Below, piece by piece: positions 6,543 through 9,623 of a DNA stretch of 9,623 nucleotides; within the stretch, counting starts at the first letter, position 1, and the number at the start of each line of letters is the position of its first letter. A program made the position numbers and the translations under genes. Under the pieces are notes generated by a model. That model was given only the letters and a program-made list of their open reading frames with translations. It had not been told where the DNA came from and ran no database searches. The stretch is from Lachnospiraceae bacterium (GTDB lineage Bacteria > Bacillota > Clostridia > Lachnospirales > Lachnospiraceae): assembly GCA_015057205.1 (NCBI GenBank), contig SVEW01000095.1, forward strand, positions 1 to 9,623. Direction: 5' to 3'.

Positions 6543-7448
6543 ATGGAAATTAAAAATTTTGAACAACTGATTGATCAGGTAAAAGGATTTGCGGAGCCAA
6601 AGCGTATGGTAATTGCTGCGGCCGGAGAAGAGCATACGTTAGAGGCTGCTCTTCATGCAAGAAAAGAAGGCATTTGCCGTCCGATTCTTGTTGGCGATAA
6701 GGCTAAGATTATGGAAATCTTAGAAAAACTCGGTGAGGAAGTGCCACAAGAAGATATTTACGACGAGGCTGAGCCACAAAAGGCGGCTGAAAAAGCAGTT
6801 GCTTTGGTTCGCGAAGGAAAGGGCGACTTCTTGATGAAGGGTTACCTGGATACCAAGGTGATTCTGAAGGAAGTGGTAAATAAGGAGCATGGCCTTGGAA
6901 AAGGTGGCGTTATGAGTCATTTTACCATGTTTGAAGTACCAAATTACCATAAGATTGTAGTTGCAGTGGATGGTGGCATGGTAACGTATCCGACTTTAGA
7001 GCAAAAGAAAGCTATTATCGAGAATACCGTTGAGGTACTGCATGCGTATGGATATGAGAATCCAAAGGTGGGCGTATTGGCCTGTGTTGAGAAAGTAAAT
7101 CCAAAGATGCCTGAGACATTGGATGCGGATGCGCTTGCAAAGATGAACCAGAATGGCGAAATTACCGGATGCATCGTGGAAGGCCCGATTTCCTATGACT
7201 GTGCCATGAGTAAAGAGATTGCTGATTTCAAGGGCTATGAGAGCCAGGTTGCAGGCGATGTGGACGTGCTGATTGTACCGAATATTCATGCCGGAAATAT
7301 TCTTGGTAAAGTTTATACAATTACCTGTCAGGCGAAGATGGCAGGATTTATTGTAGGTGCTAAGTGCCCGATTGTATTAACATCTCGCGGTTCTTCCGCA
7401 GAGGAGAAATACGATTCCATCGTAGTATCTGCAGCAGCAGCGAAATAA
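6543..7448 (+). CDS. ptb: Phosphate butyryltransferase (phosphate acetyl/butyryl transferase family)
   Basis: This cytoplasmic enzyme is predicted to convert butyryl-CoA and phosphate to butyryl-phosphate and CoA, the first step of the Ptb-Buk route to butyrate and ATP. The 301-residue length matches Ptb and not the longer acetyl-specific Pta. Family features include GDFLMKGYLDT (94-104), EGPISYD (203-209), the core VPNIHAGNILGK (235-246) and SRGSSAEEKYDSI (281-293) near the C-terminus. The ATG at 6543 has AAGGAG 10 nt upstream; an ATG at 6536 is out of frame. No butyrate kinase gene follows, unlike the classical ptb-buk operon; the next gene, 9 nt on, encodes an export-type protein. A related acyl or acetyl specificity cannot be excluded from the sequence alone. 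Confidence 0.88.
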   Translation: MEIKNFEQLIDQVKGFAEPKRMVIAAAGEEHTLEAALHARKEGICRPILVGDKAKIMEILEKLGEEVPQEDIYDEAEPQKAAEKAVALVREGKGDFLMKGYLDTKVILKEVVNKEHGLGKGGVMSHFTMFEVPNYHKIVVAVDGGMVTYPTLEQKKAIIENTVEVLHAYGYENPKVGVLACVEKVNPKMPETLDADALAKMNQNGEITGCIVEGPISYDCAMSKEIADFKGYESQVAGDVDVLIVPNIHAGNILGKVYTITCQAKMAGFIVGAKCPIVLTSRGSSAEEKYDSIVVSAAAAK

Positions 7449-7457
7449 GGAGTTTTT

Positions 7458-8120
7458 ATGAAACAGACAAAACGAATTCTGTGGGGGATTTTTGCAGTAT
7501 TTATTGTGCTGGCTGTAAGTGCTTTTGTTGTGAAACGTGTTACCAGGTTTGAATATGGAAAGTGCGCAGATGATATTGCGATTTTCATGAAACAGGGTGA
7601 CGTAAAACTGCGGGAACTGACTTACTACTTTATGGTGGAGGAAGAGTCGGTGAATGAGCAGGCTTTGACCTACAACCCGGATAATCCCAAGGAGTATTGG
7701 GGATTATATATTAATAACTCATTTGTAAATAAAGAGGCGAAGAAGGTTGCGCTAAAGTATTTCTTGAGGGATCGAATGTATGCCGGGATTGCGGAAGAAG
7801 CCGGTATGAAATTATCGAAGACTGAGCAGTCAGAGATAAGAGAGCAGGCAAAGGGAATGTTTGAGAATTTGACTAAGAAGCAGAAAGCGCTTTCTATTAC
7901 AGAGGAAGACTTGCATCGGTCGCTTACAGAGAATAAGCTGGCCAGCAAGTGGGTGATTTCCCTTGCAAAACAAGAAAAGCTGACCATGTCGGAAGATGTT
8001 TTGTCTGCATATTACGGAATAAATAGTGATTATTTCAAGAAACAGCGCAAGCAAAGCGAAGTGCATATGAATAAGAATCTTTTGAATAAGATTTCGTTGG
8101 GTGGGTTAACCATTAATTAA
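7458..8120 (+). CDS. Membrane-anchored SurA-N/PrsA-like protein without a prolyl isomerase domain
   Basis: This 220-residue protein starts with a basic end and one hydrophobic helix (about 8-25), so it is membrane-anchored or exported. The rest resembles the N-terminal chaperone part of SurA/PrsA-type foldases found in Lachnospiraceae: a conserved-looking region LRELTYYFMVEEE (51-63), the PKEYWGLYINNSF segment (77-89), and a helical SurA-N-like section (about 93-180) with KLSKTEQSEIREQA (118-131) and ITEEDLHRSLTENKLA (147-162). The parvulin domain that would follow in PrsA is missing; the protein ends about 40 residues later. Cys36 is not in a lipobox. The ATG at 7458 has AAGGAG 5 nt upstream. 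It is the last gene of the operon and a terminator follows. A chaperone-like role for exported proteins is inference; I know of no specific function. Confidence 0.7.
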   Translation: MKQTKRILWGIFAVFIVLAVSAFVVKRVTRFEYGKCADDIAIFMKQGDVKLRELTYYFMVEEESVNEQALTYNPDNPKEYWGLYINNSFVNKEAKKVALKYFLRDRMYAGIAEEAGMKLSKTEQSEIREQAKGMFENLTKKQKALSITEEDLHRSLTENKLASKWVISLAKQEKLTMSEDVLSAYYGINSDYFKKQRKQSEVHMNKNLLNKISLGGLTIN

Positions 8121-8133
8121 CCCCTTGGTATGG

Positions 8134-8178
8134 AAAAATAGCAACTTGGAGTTGATAATCAATCGGTTGCTATTTTTT
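8134..8178 (+). terminator. Intrinsic terminator after the SurA-N-like gene
   Basis: AAAAATAGCAAC (8134-8145) pairs perfectly with GTTGCTATTTTT (8166-8177) around a 20-nt loop that can itself form a small TTGA/TCAA hairpin. The T-run at 8173-8179 completes an intrinsic terminator. With A on one side and T on the other it may also work for the opposite strand, but no gene reads into it. It separates the ptb operon from the PadR module. Confidence 0.9.
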
Positions 8179-8187
8179 TAAAATAAG

Positions 8188-8201
8188 TATATTGCAATAT
8201 A
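8188..8201. promoter_or_regulatory. Candidate operator: 14-bp perfect palindrome over the -35 box
   Basis: TATATTGCAATATA is a perfect palindrome containing the -35 hexamer TTGCAA of the promoter for the PadR gene. PadR proteins bind as dimers to inverted repeats in their own promoters and commonly autorepress, so this is a reasonable operator candidate. The sequence itself does not match a PadR consensus I can vouch for, and a short A/T-rich palindrome can arise by chance. Confidence 0.45.
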
Positions 8202-8220
8202 GAATAGTATGTGATATGAT
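8192..8220 (+). promoter_or_regulatory. Promoter of the padR/HAAS operon (extended -10)
   Basis: The -35 box TTGCAA (8192-8197) and -10 box TATGAT (8215-8220) are 17 nt apart, and the -10 is preceded by TGA (8212-8214), making an extended -10 element. Transcription would start near 8227, leaving a leader of about 59 nt. The leader has a direct repeat AAAATAACAGAG (8230-8241 and 8258-8269) just before the AGGAGG ribosome binding site at 8274-8279. Confidence 0.75.
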
Positions 8221-8285
8221 AAATTCAACAAAATAACAGAGCAGTTTCGCAAATAATAAAATAACAGAGAGGAAGGAGGGGGACT

Positions 8286-8600
8286 ATGAATGCGCAATTG
8301 AAAAAGGGAGTATTGGAGTTATGCGTATTATCAAGAATTTCAAAGAGCGATTGCTACGGGTATGAGTTGACAGAACATGTATCAAAGGAGATGGAATTGG
8401 CAACAGGAACGTTGTATTTGATTTTGAAACGTCTTCGTGATGAAGGGTGTGTGGAAACCTATCTGGTGGATGGCGGTGGTGGACCGGCAAGGAAGTACTA
8501 TCATCTGACAGATAAGGGATGGCAGGAATACAAGAAGCAATATGATGAGTATATGGAGTTTACAGCGGCGATTGGACGTTTGTTAGGAGAGGAGCGATAA
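8286..8600 (+). CDS. PadR-family transcriptional regulator
   Basis: This 104-residue winged-helix DNA-binding protein is a short (subfamily-2 type) PadR regulator. The family pattern is clear: LKKGVLELCVLSRI (5-18) for helix 1, DCYGYELTEHVS (22-33) for helix 2, ATGTLYLILKRLRDEGCVE (39-57) for the recognition helix and following turn, and the wing GGGGPARKYYHLTDKG (63-78). A short helical tail (about 80-104) would provide the dimer contact. The ATG at 8286 has AGGAGG 6 nt upstream. The next gene starts 2 nt after the stop. Small PadR proteins next to a HAAS/DUF1700-type protein are a recurring Firmicutes pair, so this regulator probably controls its own operon, perhaps through the palindrome at 8188-8201. 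Its inducer is unknown. Confidence 0.95.
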   Translation: MNAQLKKGVLELCVLSRISKSDCYGYELTEHVSKEMELATGTLYLILKRLRDEGCVETYLVDGGGGPARKYYHLTDKGWQEYKKQYDEYMEFTAAIGRLLGEER

Positions 8601-8602
8601 CG

Positions 8603-9574
8603 ATGAGACAACAGTATATGGAGAAGTTAAGAGAGGCTTTGGTGCATGTGAATCCGGAGGTGGAACAGGAAATTATGGAGGATTTTCAGGCACATTTTGA
8701 TATGGGCTTAGAGGAAGGTAAGACGGAGGATGAGATTGCGGAAGAGCTGGGAGATCCGAAGGAATTGGCGAAAGAGTTGGAGGAAGAATATGGACGGTTC
8801 GAGGAACCGGCTGTGAGGGATAGGGTTGCAAATGACGAAGCGCATAGTGGGGAAGATGGCACGTATTTTTACGAGAACACAAAGGGAGAAATACGGGTGC
8901 TGGATCTGGATATGGTAATTGCTGATATTAAGATAGTACCATCTAAAGACGGTGTTTTCCGCGCACGTTATGAAAGCTCTGTTTCGGAAAGTCGCTTGAA
9001 TAAGCGTATACAGTATAGTATTCAGGTATGTGGAAATACGTTTGTGGCTAAGGAGAAGGTAAACAATGTGCCGCATCGTTGCTGGGCTCATTTAACGGTA
9101 GAGGTTCCGGGTGTGTTTTTCGATATGGACGTAAAGGCGGTTTCGGGAGATATTTTGGCTACGGGAATTGACGTGGAGAAGAGGATTTCAATGGTAACGG
9201 TATCCGGAGATATGGAAATTGCAGATTTTTCCGGAGAGCAGATGCGATGCAAGTCAGTTAGCGGCGACATACAGTGCACCGGAGGTAAGGTGGTTGCCTA
9301 TAGCGGCGAAACTGTCAGCGGTGATATAGCGGTGGCGAACTTGGAATGTGACCACCTAGAGTGTAAATCAGTTAGCGGCGACTTGAAGTTCGCGGTGGGT
9401 GAGACACAGGGAATGAGTATTATTGTTGAGAGTATTAGTGGTGATGTGGATATGCCTCGCAAGGAGAAGGTTTCCGGTCATTTTGGCAAAAAAAAGTATC
9501 GTAGCGTTATCGGCGATGGAAAAGGGCAGGGAAAATTAAAAACCGTATCCGGAGATATTACGGTTACAGAATAA
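8603..9574 (+). CDS. HAAS (DUF1700-type) domain fused to a DUF4097 beta-repeat domain
   Basis: This 323-residue protein has two parts. Residues 1-64 are a helical HAAS-type domain: LREALVHVNPEVEQEIMEDF (9-28), DFQAHFDMGLEEGKTEDEIA (27-46) and ELGDPKELAKELEEEY (48-63). After an acidic linker (about 65-87), a beta-rich region (about 88-323) of the DUF4097 type follows, with SGD turns at 181, 201, 220, 239, 258, 279 and 316 and degenerate copies SGH at 291 and IGD at 303. The spacing of 19-21 residues suggests one coil of a beta-solenoid per repeat. I see no signal peptide or membrane helix, so it is probably cytoplasmic, whereas many HAAS proteins are membrane-bound. The ATG at 8603 has GAGAGGAG 8 nt upstream. 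It is probably co-transcribed with padR and may sense or relay an envelope signal, but its function is unknown. Confidence 0.88.
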   Translation: MRQQYMEKLREALVHVNPEVEQEIMEDFQAHFDMGLEEGKTEDEIAEELGDPKELAKELEEEYGRFEEPAVRDRVANDEAHSGEDGTYFYENTKGEIRVLDLDMVIADIKIVPSKDGVFRARYESSVSESRLNKRIQYSIQVCGNTFVAKEKVNNVPHRCWAHLTVEVPGVFFDMDVKAVSGDILATGIDVEKRISMVTVSGDMEIADFSGEQMRCKSVSGDIQCTGGKVVAYSGETVSGDIAVANLECDHLECKSVSGDLKFAVGETQGMSIIVESISGDVDMPRKEKVSGHFGKKKYRSVIGDGKGQGKLKTVSGDITVTE

Positions 9575-9623
9575 GTCTATAGGGCTGTTGCATGGGTGAT
9601 ATGCTCCCTTCTAGGTAGACAAG

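Noticed and set aside
8230..8285. A riboswitch in the padR leader
   Set aside because: The leader is about 59 nt, A-rich and without stable paired elements or a terminator.
9141..9560. Repeated GTTAGCGGCGA/TCCGGAGATAT-like segments as a possible DNA repeat array or CRISPR
   Set aside because: They are in-frame codons of the SGD protein repeats, spaced about 57-63 bp and variable at the DNA level; there are no identical repeats or unique spacers.

Overview
The window looks like ordinary chromosome from a Gram-positive clostridial bacterium, most likely of the Lachnospiraceae type. The reasons are strong AAGGAG/AGAGGG ribosome binding sites 5-10 nt before the starts, canonical sigma-A-like promoters, a phosphate butyryltransferase, a C1 cysteine peptidase with a clostridial lectin-like C-terminus, and a PadR plus HAAS/DUF4097 pair. 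The genus is not determinable from what I can see. Every gene I can support is on the + strand.

Region 1 (1-4349) is a tightly packed series of co-oriented genes. It holds the 3' part of a THUMP-type RNA methyltransferase, a membrane-anchored or secreted papain-like peptidase, a membrane-anchored N-acetylmuramoyl-L-alanine amidase, the nucleotide house-cleaning enzyme RdgB, and a 70-residue remnant of a YfcE-like metallophosphoesterase that has lost its middle. Gaps are 1-15 nt and the last pair overlaps by 1 nt, so co-transcription is likely. Two of the products act at the envelope and the others on RNA or nucleotides.

Region 2 (4350-5087) is a tRNA cluster: Pro(TGG), Gly(TCC), Arg(TCT), His(GTG), Gln(TTG), Lys(TTT). 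It is driven by a near-consensus promoter with an A-rich upstream stretch and closed by a strong intrinsic terminator. A terminator-like hairpin also sits inside the cluster between Arg and His. None of the six genes encodes its CCA end.

Region 3 (5066-8178) is a second operon whose promoter overlaps the tRNA terminator. It contains a YjjG-like HAD nucleotidase, a YkgJ-type cysteine-cluster protein, a phosphate butyryltransferase without an adjacent butyrate kinase, and a membrane-anchored SurA-N/PrsA-like protein that lacks a prolyl isomerase domain. It ends at an intrinsic terminator.

Region 4 (8188-9623) is a regulatory module: a promoter whose -35 box lies inside a perfect 14-bp palindrome, then a PadR regulator and a HAAS-DUF4097 protein 2 nt downstream. 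The remaining 49 nt hold no gene I can support.

I found no CRISPR array, complete mobile element, phage gene or obvious defence system, and nothing that amounts to a clearly new system. The best leads are the internally deleted phosphoesterase, the apparently soluble HAAS-DUF4097 protein with its PadR partner and candidate operator, and the hairpin inside the tRNA cluster.
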